A DNA stretch of 64,000 nucleotides from Streptococcus suis (lineage in GTDB: Bacteria; Bacillota; Bacilli; Lactobacillales; Streptococcaceae): assembly GCF_016743335.1 (NCBI RefSeq), contig NZ_WCJE01000005.1, positions 22,186 through 86,185 of the forward strand. Direction: 5' to 3'. A model generated the notes under the pieces. It ran no database searches. It worked only from the letters and a program-made list of their open reading frames with translations, and was not told where the DNA came from. A program made the translations under genes and the position numbers. Shown piece after piece: positions 48,113 through 57,697 of this stretch (position 1 is the stretch's first letter; the number at the start of each line of letters is the position of its first letter).

Positions 48113-51100
48113 TTAGTCTTCGTTGCGACGACGTTTACCTGCAAGAGCAAGAGCTGCAATAAGCATACCTGCACCAAGTACTGTTGCTGATGATGAAGCT
48201 TCACCAGTGTTTGGCAATTGAGCCGCACCAGCTTTAGCAGTTGTTGGAGCTACAGGAGCCTGTGGTTTTGGTGCAACAGGTTTGCTTACCTTACGGTAGA
48301 TGTGTGTTGTATTACCGTCTGGATCTGTTACAGTCTTACCTGTAAACTCGTATCCTGGGATTGACTTGTTAGGTGTTGTACCTTCCTCTTGCGGTGCAAT
48401 TGGGTTACCGTCTTCGTCAACGTGGTTTGTTACAACCTTAGTTACCTTACGGTAGATATGTGTTGTGTTACCGTCTGGATCTGTTACAGTCTTACCTGTG
48501 AACTCGTATCCTGGGATTGACTTGTTAGGTGTTGTACCCTCTTCTTGTGGTGCAATTGGGTTACCATCTTCGTCAACGTGGTTTGTTACAACCTTCTTAG
48601 CAGGTGTTTCTACTTTACGGTAAACGTATGTTACTTCAGTAGTCTTACCACCTACAACAGTACCAGTTTCTGAACCTTCCACACGAACAAGCTCATAAGT
48701 TGTACCATCTTCTGTAACAATCTCTGTTGGCTTGTTATCTGTTGTGTCATAAGACTTACCAGCAGGAGCGTCTGTTTCGTCGTTAACAGGTGTCTTAAGC
48801 ACATTGCCATTTTCATCCACGTAGTTCACCACAACGTTACCATTTTGAACGTAAGGGACTGGTGTGTCAACGCCAGAATCATCTGGTGTTGGTGGTACAT
48901 AACCCTTACCTGGATCTGTTGGATCAACTGGTTTCAATGGTTCGTTGGTCTTAGGATCTACTGGTGTGTAGCCTGGAACGTTTGGAATTGATGGAACTTC
49001 ACCATTTGTACCTGGTGTTGTTGGATCAATTGGCTTATCTGGGTTAGTTGGATCGAATGGATATGGAACTTTAGGTTCTTGTCCTTCTGGTACACCTGGA
49101 ATTTGTGGAATCCAGTTAGCGACTTTCTTATACACATAAGTGATCTCAATTGTCTTACCACCTTCAACTGTACCGTTTTCTGTACCAATTGTCTTAGACG
49201 GAATCAAGACATAACGTGAACCATCTTCTGTTGTGATAGTAGTTGGTTTGTTATCTGTTGTGTCATAAGACTTACCTGCTGGAGCGTCTGTTTCGTCGTT
49301 AACAGGTGTCTTAAGCACATTGCCATTTTCATCCACATAGTTCACCACAACGTTACCATTTTGAACGTAAGGGACTGGTGTGTCAACGCCAGAATCATCT
49401 GGTGTTGGTGGTACATAACCCTTACCTGGATCTGTTGGATCAACTGGTTTCAATGGTTCGTTGGTCTTAGGATCTACTGGTGTGTAGCCTGGAACGTTTG
49501 GAATCACTGTATCTGGAGTTGGTGTTACTGGTACATCTGGGTTAGTTGGGTCGAATGGATATGGAACTTTTGGTTCTTGTCCTTCAGGTACACCTGGAAT
49601 TTGTGGGAGCCAGTTAGCGACTTTCTTATACACATAAGTGATCTCAATTGTCTTACCGCCTTCAACTGTACCTGTTTCAGAACCAATTGTCTTAGACGGA
49701 ATCAAGACATAACGTGAACCATCTTCTGTAACGATTTCTGTTGGCTTGTTGTCAGTTGTGTCGTATGGACTATCTGGTTTTGCGTTTGTTTCGTCATTAA
49801 CAGGTGTCTTGATGACTGTACCATCTTCTGTAATGTAGTTAACAACAACGTTACCAGCTTTTTCATACACATAAGTAACTTCTGTTGTACCTTCTACAAC
49901 CTTACCTGTTTCGTTTGAGCCAGCCTGAACTTCTTTGTAGTAGTATACATCGCCAGTTGCATCTTCAACGATTTTCTCTGGTTTGTTGTCAGTTGTGTCG
50001 TAAGCTGTACCTGTTGAAGTTGTCTTCGTATCCACTACTTGAGGAGCAATTACTTTACCATCAGTATTTACGTAGTTAACAACAACATCACCCTTCACTT
50101 CTTCGTACACATAAGTTACTTCCGTTACGCCTGGAACAACGTCACCTGTTTCAGAACCTTGAGTCATTTTAGGAACCAACTTGAATGTGCGACCATCTTT
50201 AGTTGTGATGGTTTCTGGTTTCACATCTGTTGTATCGTACTCTGTACCTGTTGAAGATTCTGGTGTATCTACTACTTGTGCTTGTAATTCTTCACCTGTT
50301 GTTGAGATGTAATTTACAACAACTGAACCTTTCACTTCTTTGTAGACATATGTAACTTCTTTAGTTACACCAGCTTCTACAGTACCAGTTTCATCACCAA
50401 CTGTAGATGCTGGAACCAACTCATAAGTTTTACCGTCATCAGTAGTGATGGTTGTTGGGCGTAGGTCACTTGTATCGTAAGTCGAACCTGGTTTACCGTT
50501 CACAGTATCATCAACCGTACTTGCTGTTACTGTACCGGCATTGGTTACACCTGAAATTGGAGTGCCGTCTGTCGCAATGTAATGAACAATAACGTCACCA
50601 GCTTGTTCATAGACATACTGTACAGTGGTAGTCGTTGTTGCGACTTTACCAGTTGTTGGTGCAGAGCTGTCTTTGACTTCTTTGTAGTAGTAGACTTTAC
50701 CATCTTCAGTGACGATAGTCTCTGGACGGTGATCTTCGTCTGTGTTGTAGTCTGTTCCGACAGACTTGCCAGCTTCGTCTACGACTGTTTTGGCAATTGG
50801 GTTGCCGTCTGTGTCATAGTACTCAACCACAACGTCGCTAACAACTTCTTTGTAGACATAAGTGATTTCTTTTGTCTTACCTGACGCAACGATACCTGTT
50901 GGTGTGTCTCCAGATATTAGGTTGTTAGTATCTGTTACGGTACCTACTGGGTAAGTGTCTGCTGGGGCAAGTTCATAAACCTTACCATCTGCTGTAATGA
51001 TGGTTGTTGGTTTTTCAGTCCCTTGTGTCGTGTCATAGGTATCACCTGGTTTACCGTTTACGGTATCTTCTACTGGAGCTTTCAACTCCTTACCGTTAAC

Positions 51101-54100
51101 ATCTACATACTTGATCACAACGTTTCCAGCTTCTTGGTAGATGTAAGTAACGTGACTTGTGCCTTCGACAACTTTACCTTCTTCTGGTGCTGAGCCATCT
51201 TTAACTTCATTTTCAGGTAAGATATAGTAAGTTTTACCTGTTTCGTCATTAACGATTTTCTCTGGTTTGTGGTCTTCTTTGGTGTTGTAGTCTGTACCAG
51301 TATCAGTGATTTGTGTATCTGTTACATCGTCTGCAATTGTGTTACCATCTGTATCGACGTAATGTACGATAACATCACCTTGAAGTAACTCATAGACATA
51401 AGTTACGGTTGTAGTGCCTTCGACAACTTTACCCGTTTCGTTTGCTGGGATAGCTGCTGGAACGAGTTTGTAAATCTTACCATCTGTTGTGGTGATTGTG
51501 TTTGGACGGAGGTTTTGGGTATTGTAGTCGGTACCTGTTGATGTCTCTGGTGTGTGCTCTACGCTGCTTTCTGTAACGTTTCCTGCGTCTGTTGTACCAG
51601 CGATTGGGTTACCTTCGGTATCAACGTAATTCACCACAACGTTACCTTTGACTTCTTTGTAGACGTAAGTAACTTCCTTAGTCTTACCTGCTTCAACGGT
51701 ACCTGTTTCCTCACCTTTAGTTGATGCTTCGACTAGCGCATAGGTCTTACCATCTGCTGTGGTGATGGTTTTTGGCTTGAGGTCTTTGGTGTCATAACGC
51801 TCACCTGGTTTACCGTTTGTCGTATCATTTACAGTAGCTGCTGTAGTGGCACCTGTATCAGTGGTTCCTGAAAGTTCTGTGTCGTCTTCAGTAACGTAGT
51901 GAACGATAACGTTACCTGCTTGTTGGTAAACGTAGGTGATTTCTTTGGTCACGTTGCTTTCGATGTCGCCTGAGACAGCATCGATACCTGTTGCAGTGTT
52001 GTTACCGATAGCTGTCAAGTTACCGTCATCACCTACTGTACCAACGTCATAAGTGCCCTTAGGAACGAGGTAGTACACCTCACCAGTAGCGGTTTCAATC
52101 TTATCACGTTTTTGGTCAGTTGTGCTGTAGGTATCTCCTGGCTTACCGTTTTCAACATCGATGACTTTGCTACTGATGGCATTACCTTTAGTATCTACAT
52201 AGTTAACGTTTACGTTACCAGCTTTTTCATAGACATAGGTCAACTCTTTAAGGGTATCTTGTGCGATGGTACCTGTGACCTCATCGATCTTCACGATCGC
52301 ACGTTTTTCACTATCAGTGTTTGCTGATGGTGGGACCAGGTTGCTGGTTGTAAGGTCGATCTCTTTGTAGTAGTAAACCTCACCCTTATAGGTAATCTTT
52401 TCTGGTTTGATCTCTGTCGTATCTAGGTTATAGTCTTTCCCTGTATCGGCATGGTTAATCACAAGGTTTTCATCCTTGATCTCGTTACCATCCTCATCAA
52501 CGTAGAATACCTTAACCCCACCTTTTTCAGCGTAGTAGTAAACTTGGTCGTTTCGGTTAACTAGGTTAGAGTTGGGAAGTGAGATCCTAGCCCCTGAGAA
52601 GTTGATCGGTTGTCCATCTGCATCGTTGATGTTGTTGCCATCACTATCAGCCAACATGTAACTTGTTTCTGAATTTGGCACAAGGTCGGCTTTTGGCTCA
52701 CCACTAAACGGTCCTAAAGTATAACCAATGGTATCCGTTATCTCAACAACTTGTTTTCCTTCAGAGTTACGGACCCGTCTTTGGAACTTGTATTTGGTTG
52801 ATGTGTAGCTATAGCCTGCTTCACCTGTAATGGCGTGGTTTTCAGTGTTTAAACCGCCTGGTTCAATCGGTTTCGTAACGAAGGTAATCAAGAAATCATC
52901 GTTAACGGTGTTGAGTTGAGCCATTGTCGACTTACGTAAAACGCTGAGCGCTGCTTCTTTTTCATCATCTGTAGTCGACTTATCATCGTTAATCGCTTTT
53001 TCCTGCTCTGCAAAGGCATCGATGATATCAATACGTTCTGACAAACGTAGGATGGTAGCAGCATTTTCTACAAACTCTGCTCGTGTCATCGCCTTATACT
53101 TTTCATAGTTAGCTAGGAAGTCTGGGTGGTCAGGGTTAATCGCATAAGTTATGACACGAGATGTCCCGTCTGTTTTTGTGGTGATGATCCCTTTTTGTGC
53201 CTTAGTGCCAGGGTTATAACGTATCTCTGCACCACCGATAACATAGGAACTCGCCAAGGTTCCTGAGACAATCGTTGGTTTTTCTATCAACTCATAGTCA
53301 GCAAAGACCGCTTCACCAGATGTGGTAAAGTTATCACCTGCAAGGTCAGAGGTCTGGACATAGCGAGCCAGTTCTTCTTCAACACGAATCGCTGTCCCTG
53401 CTACCTTATACAGCGTGTTTTGGCGTGGGGCAAAGGTTGGTGCGGGTCCTGTGAATGTGGTATATGCCCCTCTATCTGATCCCATGGCGTTAAAGACGAT
53501 TGACACCTCCCCGCCATCACCAACACCAGAAGCTACATTTAGCGAGCGTGTGATTGCCGTTTCACCTGTCTTATGGTTTTTCATTTCAAGCTCGGTGACA
53601 GACATGGTGAATTTGAATTTTCCTGTACTTCTTGGATCTATATAAGTGGCGTTTAGAATAGCGTCAAATTCTTGACCAACACCATTTGTCGTTAGCACCT
53701 TGCTGTCGATAATCTGGTTGGTTGTTTTATCGATCAGGTAAGCGTAGGTATCTTTACCGTCTGATGAGTTACGGTTAACAGAAAAAGCGATATAGTAGTT
53801 TAGTCCTGTGCGTCGGTTGAAAGAACCAGCATTGTAATCATTAGCAGGTTGCGTAGCATCATACGGGCTAGAGAGTTCCAAAAGCATAAAGGTCATACGA
53901 CCTGTTGTCGGATCTCCGATATAGCCATCTGGGAAGACCTGTGGTGCTGGTGTCAGGCGAGCGGCTTCTGCGGCTTCTTCTTTGTTTAGAACAGTTGCAT
54001 ACTCTGACCAGTAACCTTGGATACCGTTACCGTTATCCATGTTTGTGATAGTTGGTGTGTCAGGGAGTGTCGCACTTCTATCAGAGCGTGAGCTTAGAGT

Positions 54101-54952
54101 TCCTAGCGCTGCGCTGAAGTTTTGCGTCATCGTATCTGTCACTGCTTTTTTCTCAGCGATAGCGTTTAGCGCAGCCAGGTCAGCTTCTGCTGTTGTGTCG
54201 ATGCTAACTGTTGCTGCTGGCGCTACGGTATCTGTGTTAGTCGTAGCTGTGCTTTGGCTAGGAGCTTGTGTCGCTGTAGCCGTTTGCGCTGGTGTTGTGC
54301 GCGTTGACGCAGCTGTTTGGGCTTTGCTAGCTTCTGGTGTTGTCGGTGCAGAAGTGAGCGATTCTGTTGTTGTCGTTGTTGTAGCTGCGCCTTCTGTTGA
54401 TTTAGCAGTTGCTGTTTCAGTTGAAGCTGTTGTAGTTGTTTCAGAAGTTGCTGCTTTTTCTTCAGCTTTCTTCACAACTTTAACAGTAACAATATTTACA
54501 CCGTTTTCGGTCACTTCCTGAGAAACTGTAGCTGCTTGACCTGCTGCCAATTCGTAACCTTCTGGTACTACTGCTGTGACAGATACCGTTGCTTTTGCAA
54601 TTGTTTCTGTGGTAGTAACTGAAACTGTTTCTACTGAAGCGTTCACAAGTGTACCTTCTTCAGTAGCGTACTTAACAATATAGCCGATTTCAACTGTACG
54701 TTCAGAACTTGATGAAGTCGCTGTTTCTGTTGAAGTTTCTGATGTCGTTGATTCTGTAGCACTTGTGGATGAAGCTACGGACGTAGACTCTGGGGTTGTA
54801 ACTGTCTCTGCTGCTTGAACAACCTGTGTCCCAGTACCAAGTGCAATCGACATCCCAAGTAAGACACTGGCAGCACCAAAGTGGTATTTACGAATCGAGA
54901 AGTGCTGTTTCAATCCGTACCAGTCAAAAGATTTTCTTCTAGAATGATGCAT
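48113..54952 (-). CDS. Giant LPXTG surface protein with MucBP-type repeats
   Basis: A 2279-residue wall-anchored protein, probably an adhesin. Residues 1-47 form a SIRK-type signal (SIRKYHFGAASVLLG). Then come a Thr/Ser/Ala-rich linker to about 290, a non-repetitive domain (about 290-805) with a short helical stretch (FAEQEKAINDDKSTTDDEKE), about 13 repeats of 70-100 residues (NVVVNYVDTEGNPI ... TTADGKTYELVP ... GKTKEVTYVYK), two of them followed by Pro-rich linkers, two short repeats (VVTNHVDEDGNPIAPQ), and LPNTGEASSS with membrane segment and KRRRNED tail. The repeats match the mucin-binding MucBP family. The ATG at 54952 fits GGAGG six bases upstream. Expression may phase-vary through a poly-G promoter spacer. 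Confidence 0.95.
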   Translation of the reverse strand: MHHSRRKSFDWYGLKQHFSIRKYHFGAASVLLGMSIALGTGTQVVQAAETVTTPESTSVASSTSATESTTSETSTETATSSSSERTVEIGYIVKYATEEGTLVNASVETVSVTTTETIAKATVSVTAVVPEGYELAAGQAATVSQEVTENGVNIVTVKVVKKAEEKAATSETTTTASTETATAKSTEGAATTTTTTESLTSAPTTPEASKAQTAASTRTTPAQTATATQAPSQSTATTNTDTVAPAATVSIDTTAEADLAALNAIAEKKAVTDTMTQNFSAALGTLSSRSDRSATLPDTPTITNMDNGNGIQGYWSEYATVLNKEEAAEAARLTPAPQVFPDGYIGDPTTGRMTFMLLELSSPYDATQPANDYNAGSFNRRTGLNYYIAFSVNRNSSDGKDTYAYLIDKTTNQIIDSKVLTTNGVGQEFDAILNATYIDPRSTGKFKFTMSVTELEMKNHKTGETAITRSLNVASGVGDGGEVSIVFNAMGSDRGAYTTFTGPAPTFAPRQNTLYKVAGTAIRVEEELARYVQTSDLAGDNFTTSGEAVFADYELIEKPTIVSGTLASSYVIGGAEIRYNPGTKAQKGIITTKTDGTSRVITYAINPDHPDFLANYEKYKAMTRAEFVENAATILRLSERIDIIDAFAEQEKAINDDKSTTDDEKEAALSVLRKSTMAQLNTVNDDFLITFVTKPIEPGGLNTENHAITGEAGYSYTSTKYKFQRRVRNSEGKQVVEITDTIGYTLGPFSGEPKADLVPNSETSYMLADSDGNNINDADGQPINFSGARISLPNSNLVNRNDQVYYYAEKGGVKVFYVDEDGNEIKDENLVINHADTGKDYNLDTTEIKPEKITYKGEVYYYKEIDLTTSNLVPPSANTDSEKRAIVKIDEVTGTIAQDTLKELTYVYEKAGNVNVNYVDTKGNAISSKVIDVENGKPGDTYSTTDQKRDKIETATGEVYYLVPKGTYDVGTVGDDGNLTAIGNNTATGIDAVSGDIESNVTKEITYVYQQAGNVIVHYVTEDDTELSGTTDTGATTAATVNDTTNGKPGERYDTKDLKPKTITTADGKTYALVEASTKGEETGTVEAGKTKEVTYVYKEVKGNVVVNYVDTEGNPIAGTTDAGNVTESSVEHTPETSTGTDYNTQNLRPNTITTTDGKIYKLVPAAIPANETGKVVEGTTTVTYVYELLQGDVIVHYVDTDGNTIADDVTDTQITDTGTDYNTKEDHKPEKIVNDETGKTYYILPENEVKDGSAPEEGKVVEGTSHVTYIYQEAGNVVIKYVDVNGKELKAPVEDTVNGKPGDTYDTTQGTEKPTTIITADGKVYELAPADTYPVGTVTDTNNLISGDTPTGIVASGKTKEITYVYKEVVSDVVVEYYDTDGNPIAKTVVDEAGKSVGTDYNTDEDHRPETIVTEDGKVYYYKEVKDSSAPTTGKVATTTTTVQYVYEQAGDVIVHYIATDGTPISGVTNAGTVTASTVDDTVNGKPGSTYDTSDLRPTTITTDDGKTYELVPASTVGDETGTVEAGVTKEVTYVYKEVKGSVVVNYISTTGEELQAQVVDTPESSTGTEYDTTDVKPETITTKDGRTFKLVPKMTQGSETGDVVPGVTEVTYVYEEVKGDVVVNYVNTDGKVIAPQVVDTKTTSTGTAYDTTDNKPEKIVEDATGDVYYYKEVQAGSNETGKVVEGTTEVTYVYEKAGNVVVNYITEDGTVIKTPVNDETNAKPDSPYDTTDNKPTEIVTEDGSRYVLIPSKTIGSETGTVEGGKTIEITYVYKKVANWLPQIPGVPEGQEPKVPYPFDPTNPDVPVTPTPDTVIPNVPGYTPVDPKTNEPLKPVDPTDPGKGYVPPTPDDSGVDTPVPYVQNGNVVVNYVDENGNVLKTPVNDETDAPAGKSYDTTDNKPTTITTEDGSRYVLIPSKTIGTENGTVEGGKTIEITYVYKKVANWIPQIPGVPEGQEPKVPYPFDPTNPDKPIDPTTPGTNGEVPSIPNVPGYTPVDPKTNEPLKPVDPTDPGKGYVPPTPDDSGVDTPVPYVQNGNVVVNYVDENGNVLKTPVNDETDAPAGKSYDTTDNKPTEIVTEDGTTYELVRVEGSETGTVVGGKTTEVTYVYRKVETPAKKVVTNHVDEDGNPIAPQEEGTTPNKSIPGYEFTGKTVTDPDGNTTHIYRKVTKVVTNHVDEDGNPIAPQEEGTTPNKSIPGYEFTGKTVTDPDGNTTHIYRKVSKPVAPKPQAPVAPTTAKAGAAQLPNTGEASSSATVLGAGMLIAALALAGKRRRNED
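48290..48600 (-). repeat. Two near-identical short repeats in the surface protein gene
   Basis: Two consecutive units of about 132 bp encode VVTNHVDEDGNPIAPQEEGT and the following SIPGYEFTGKTVTDPDGN segment. Differences are limited to scattered third-position changes. Confidence 0.85.
48720..49850 (-). repeat. Long near-identical blocks in the surface protein gene
   Basis: Consecutive units of about 510 bp each carry one MucBP-type repeat plus a Pro-rich linker (QIPGVPEGQEPKVPYPFDPT). For example 48848-48985 and 49358-49495 agree almost completely at the DNA level. Such blocks favour slippage or recombination that changes repeat number. Confidence 0.85.
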
Positions 54953-55274
54953 TGTCATCCTCCTGTATTCTATGCATAGCTAAAAATAAGATAGGTAACT
55001 AAAAATGCTTTCAGATTACATCTCCCTCATTTTACTATTAGCTAACTATTTTTAGCTTCTATAAGCATTATACCCTACCCCCCCCCCCGATTTTCAAGTA
55101 AAATCATCCATTTTCCGCAACATACGCGAAAAGACGCATGTAACTTTTTTCTAGTTCCATGCCCATTCTGATATTGTGGATTGGTTACCTACAGGTCAAT
55201 GGTCCTGACGCGAGTCCTGTTTTTAAAATTCTTAATAAAAACCTGCTAGTCTTTTGAAACTAACAGATCTCTAA
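54953..55274 (-). promoter_or_regulatory. Poly-G promoter and 5' leader of the surface protein gene
   Basis: Minus strand: TTGAAA (55097-55092), a 19-nt spacer containing a run of 11 G (55088-55078), and TATAAT (55072-55067). The leader of about 108 nt contains an 11-bp inverted repeat (AGCTAAAAATA at 55057-55047 with TATTTTTAGCT at 54988-54978). GGAGG precedes the start codon. Upstream of 55100 I see nothing further up to the small gene at 55275. Confidence 0.8.
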
Positions 55275-55439
55275 TTATTCATTTTCCGATTTTCTTGCCA
55301 AACGCTCCCTCTCCAAACGTAATTTTCGATTAGGATTAAGTGTATTAAAAAGTTCTTCTAATTTCTCAGCATTCCATACATCGGCTGCTGAGACAAAATT
55401 TCCATCCTTATCCTTGAAGGATATTGGTTTATCGCCCAT
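55275..55439 (-). CDS. Small conserved-looking protein of 54 residues, function unknown
   Basis: The frame encodes MGDKPISFKDKDGNFVSAAD followed by VWNAEKLEELFNTLNPNRKL and a charged tail ending RKSENE. GGAGGTTAAT stands directly before the ATG. The even codon use, strong ribosome site and helix-rich charged tail argue that it is real although short. I believe similar small proteins occur in other streptococci, but I cannot assign a role. It lies upstream of the surface protein gene on the same strand, with the phase-variable promoter between them. Confidence 0.7.
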   Translation of the reverse strand: MGDKPISFKDKDGNFVSAADVWNAEKLEELFNTLNPNRKLRLERERLARKSENE

Positions 55440-55492
55440 ATTAACCTCCAACTATTTTATAGACTATTTACAAACGATCATTAACTGAATGA
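55440..55492. other. AT-rich leader upstream of the 54-residue gene
   Basis: No separate feature is seen here beyond the ribosome site of the 54-residue gene; the tandem repeat begins at 55493. Confidence 0.4.
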
Positions 55493-55865
55493 AATTAGTA
55501 AGGTAGCTATCCAAGGTCCCCTAGGACTTGGCGTAGTTTGACTAACAAGTTAACTTGCAGTCAAACTGCTTACCTCGCTTTCGAATTTCTTAGCTCGGGC
55601 TGAGACAGTCTATCCCCAGACTACCATACTCTCGAGTTTCTAACTAACTTATCAGACAAGTTACGACATGGAGTACAGGCAGTCGATACCACTGCTTGTG
55701 CGGAATTAGTAAGGTTGGTAGCCAAGGTCCCCCTAGGACTTGGCGTAGTTTGACTAGCAAGTTAACTTGCAGTCAAACTGCTTACCTCGCTTTCGAATTT
55801 CTTAGCTCGGGCTGAGACAGTCTATCCCCAGACTACCTCGCTATCGAATTTTTAGGCTCGGGTTA
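55493..55865. repeat. Tandem hairpin-rich repeat (copy C)
   Basis: Two copies of about 133 bp (55493-55625 and 55704-55837) differ at only a few positions, with a partial third unit (55837-55865, CTCGCTATCGAATTTTTAGGC). Each copy contains CCAAGGTCC/GGACTTGG, AGTTTGACT/AGTCAAACT around CAAGTTAACTTG, and CAGTCTATCCCCAGAC, which is shared with copies A and B elsewhere. The 78 bp between the copies is unique. Confidence 0.88.
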
Positions 55866-55889
55866 AAACTGTCCCCCGGACAGTTTTAA
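55863..55889 (-). terminator. Hairpin at the 3' end of obgE
   Basis: TTAAAACTGTCC (55863-55874) pairs with GGACAGTTTTAA (55878-55889) and overlaps the obgE stop codon. The T run is short. The hairpin is also a typical module of the repeat family next to it. Confidence 0.65.
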
Positions 55890-57199
55890 TCCACAAACTC
55901 GAATTCGAACTTGCCGATGCGAACTGTGTCGCCGTCTTTGGCTCCACGGGCACGGAGGGCTTCATCGACACCCATGCCACGCAACTGGCGAGCAAATTTC
56001 ATGACAGATTCGTCACGATCAAAGTTAGTCATGGTGAAGAGTTTTTTTAGTTTGTCACCAGATAGAACCCAGCTTGCATCGTCTGCACGACTGATGTCAA
56101 ATTCTGGCTCATCTGGGTTAAAGCCATAGTAAGCCTCTTCTTCTTGGAAATCTGATTCATCATAAAGCAAGAATTCTGGCGTTTTCTCTAGCAATTCTGC
56201 TGTTGCCTCCAAGAGATTTTCCAAACCTTGATGGGCAATCCCTGAGATTGGGAAAATCTGTGGTAGTTCGTCAAACTCGTCGTAGTTGGCTGCCAATTTC
56301 TTCTTGAACTCTTCCAGATGTTCCTCTGCCTCTGGCATGTCCATTTTATTGGCAACGATAATCTGAGGACGTTCCATGAGGCGAAGATTGTAGGTTTCCA
56401 ATTCATTGTTGATGGCTACGTAATCTTCATAAGGATCACGGCCTTCACTTGCTGACATGTCCAAAACATGCAAGATAACACGTGTCCGCTCGATGTGACG
56501 AAGGAATTGCGTTCCCAATCCAACACCCTGACTAGCACCCTCAATCAAACCTGGTAAGTCTGCCACAGCAAATGACTCGCCAGATTTGGTCCGAACCATT
56601 CCCAAATTTGGCACAATGGTTGTAAAATGGTAGGCACCAATTTTAGGTTTAGCTGCTGTAATAACACTGAGAAGCGTTGATTTTCCAACTGATGGGAAAC
56701 CTACAAGACCTACATCAGCCAACACTTTCAATTCTAATTCAAGATTACGCTCCTCACCTGGTTCTCCATTTTCAGAAATCTCAGGCGCTGGATTCTTAGG
56801 TGTCGCAAAACGAATATTTCCACGACCACCACGACCACCGTGGGCAATGACAAATTCTTGACCATTTTCAACCAAGTCGGTGATGACCTTGCCAGTATCC
56901 GCATCACGAACAGTTGTCCCCTGTGGTACTCGAACAATCAGGTCTTCCGCACCACGGCCATGCATGCCCTTGGTCATCCCTTTTTCGCCATCGTCAGCTT
57001 TAAAACGACGGTTGTAACGAAAGTCCATGAGAGTACGCAAGCCTTCATCTACAACAAAAACAACGTCTCCGCCACGGCCACCATCACCGCCCCAAGGACC
57101 GCCATTAGGTACATACTTTTCACGGCGGAAGGCAACCATCCCATCGCCTCCCTTACCTGCCTTGACCTTAATCTTGGCGGTATCTAAAAACATACTCAT
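55886..57199 (-). CDS. obgE: GTPase Obg
   Basis: A 437-residue essential GTPase linked to 50S ribosome assembly and stress control. The glycine-rich Obg domain covers residues 1-158 ([20 protein letters not shown]), the G domain follows with [19 protein letters not shown] and ANKMDMPEA, and the C-terminal OCT domain covers the last 90 residues. Length is standard for gram-positives. AGGG precedes the ATG. Its 3' end abuts repeat copy C. Confidence 0.97.
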   Translation of the reverse strand: MSMFLDTAKIKVKAGKGGDGMVAFRREKYVPNGGPWGGDGGRGGDVVFVVDEGLRTLMDFRYNRRFKADDGEKGMTKGMHGRGAEDLIVRVPQGTTVRDADTGKVITDLVENGQEFVIAHGGRGGRGNIRFATPKNPAPEISENGEPGEERNLELELKVLADVGLVGFPSVGKSTLLSVITAAKPKIGAYHFTTIVPNLGMVRTKSGESFAVADLPGLIEGASQGVGLGTQFLRHIERTRVILHVLDMSASEGRDPYEDYVAINNELETYNLRLMERPQIIVANKMDMPEAEEHLEEFKKKLAANYDEFDELPQIFPISGIAHQGLENLLEATAELLEKTPEFLLYDESDFQEEEAYYGFNPDEPEFDISRADDASWVLSGDKLKKLFTMTNFDRDESVMKFARQLRGMGVDEALRARGAKDGDTVRIGKFEFEFVD

Positions 57200-57223
57200 A
57201 ATTTACCCTATTCTTTCCTAGAA

Positions 57224-57246
57224 AAAAACGCTTAAAAGCGTTTTAG
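57224..57246 (-). terminator. Terminator upstream of obgE
   Basis: AAAACGCTTTTAAGCGTTTTTTT on the minus strand ends the transcript of the DUF4044 gene and separates it from obgE. Confidence 0.85.
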
Positions 57247-57397
57247 ACCTGTATTCACAAGCGAAGTGCCTATATATAAGAAATCGTTTTTAGCCAATCA
57301 AGGTAGTTTTTTCACTGACTGTATTTTGAAAAAAACTAACGATGAGTGCTTAAAAACTAGCCTTAGTATAGAAGTGCTGAACAGTGAATACAGATTC

Positions 57398-57526
57398 TTA
57401 ATTCATCAATGCATTAATGGCTGGTAAAATCAAACCAGCTAATGTCGCGACAACCATCACGACAACAATTACTAAAGTTACTTTTTCAAATGTTGTTTTC
57501 TTGTGTTTTTCTTCGCCGAACGCCAT
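57398..57526 (-). CDS. DUF4044-family small membrane protein
   Basis: A 42-residue protein: MAFGEEKHKKTTFEKVTLVI and a single membrane segment (VVVMVVATLAGLILPAINAL). The basic start followed by TTFEK and one hydrophobic helix is characteristic of the DUF4044 family, common in streptococci. AAGGAG lies 6 nt before the ATG. Its function is not known; a role as a small envelope-associated peptide is only a guess. Its 3' region of about 150 nt is bounded by complementary 10-mers (57249-57258 and 57384-57393) and ends at a terminator. Confidence 0.8.
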   Translation of the reverse strand: MAFGEEKHKKTTFEKVTLVIVVVMVVATLAGLILPAINALMN

Positions 57527-57634
57527 TGCTTTCTCCTTAATCAGTCATTGATAATTCATTTTACCATAAATTAGTAGAGCTTTCAAATCTCATCTCTACC
57601 TGCCAGAAAACAAGATTTACCAGATTATCTTAAA

Positions 57635-57672
57635 AGGACTGCTTTCCAGCTTTTGACTAGAAAGACAGTCCT
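57635..57672 (-). terminator. Terminator of the 127-residue membrane protein gene
   Basis: AGGACTG (57635-57641) pairs with CAGTCCT (57666-57672); on the minus strand the stem is followed by TTTT. Confidence 0.65.
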
Positions 57673-57697
57673 CGTGCTTTTCAGAAATATTAGACAA

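Noticed and set aside
54039..54521. 160-codon plus-strand frame inside the surface protein gene
   Set aside because: It is the antisense shadow of Thr/Ser-rich coding sequence; Val/Ala-rich with no start signal.
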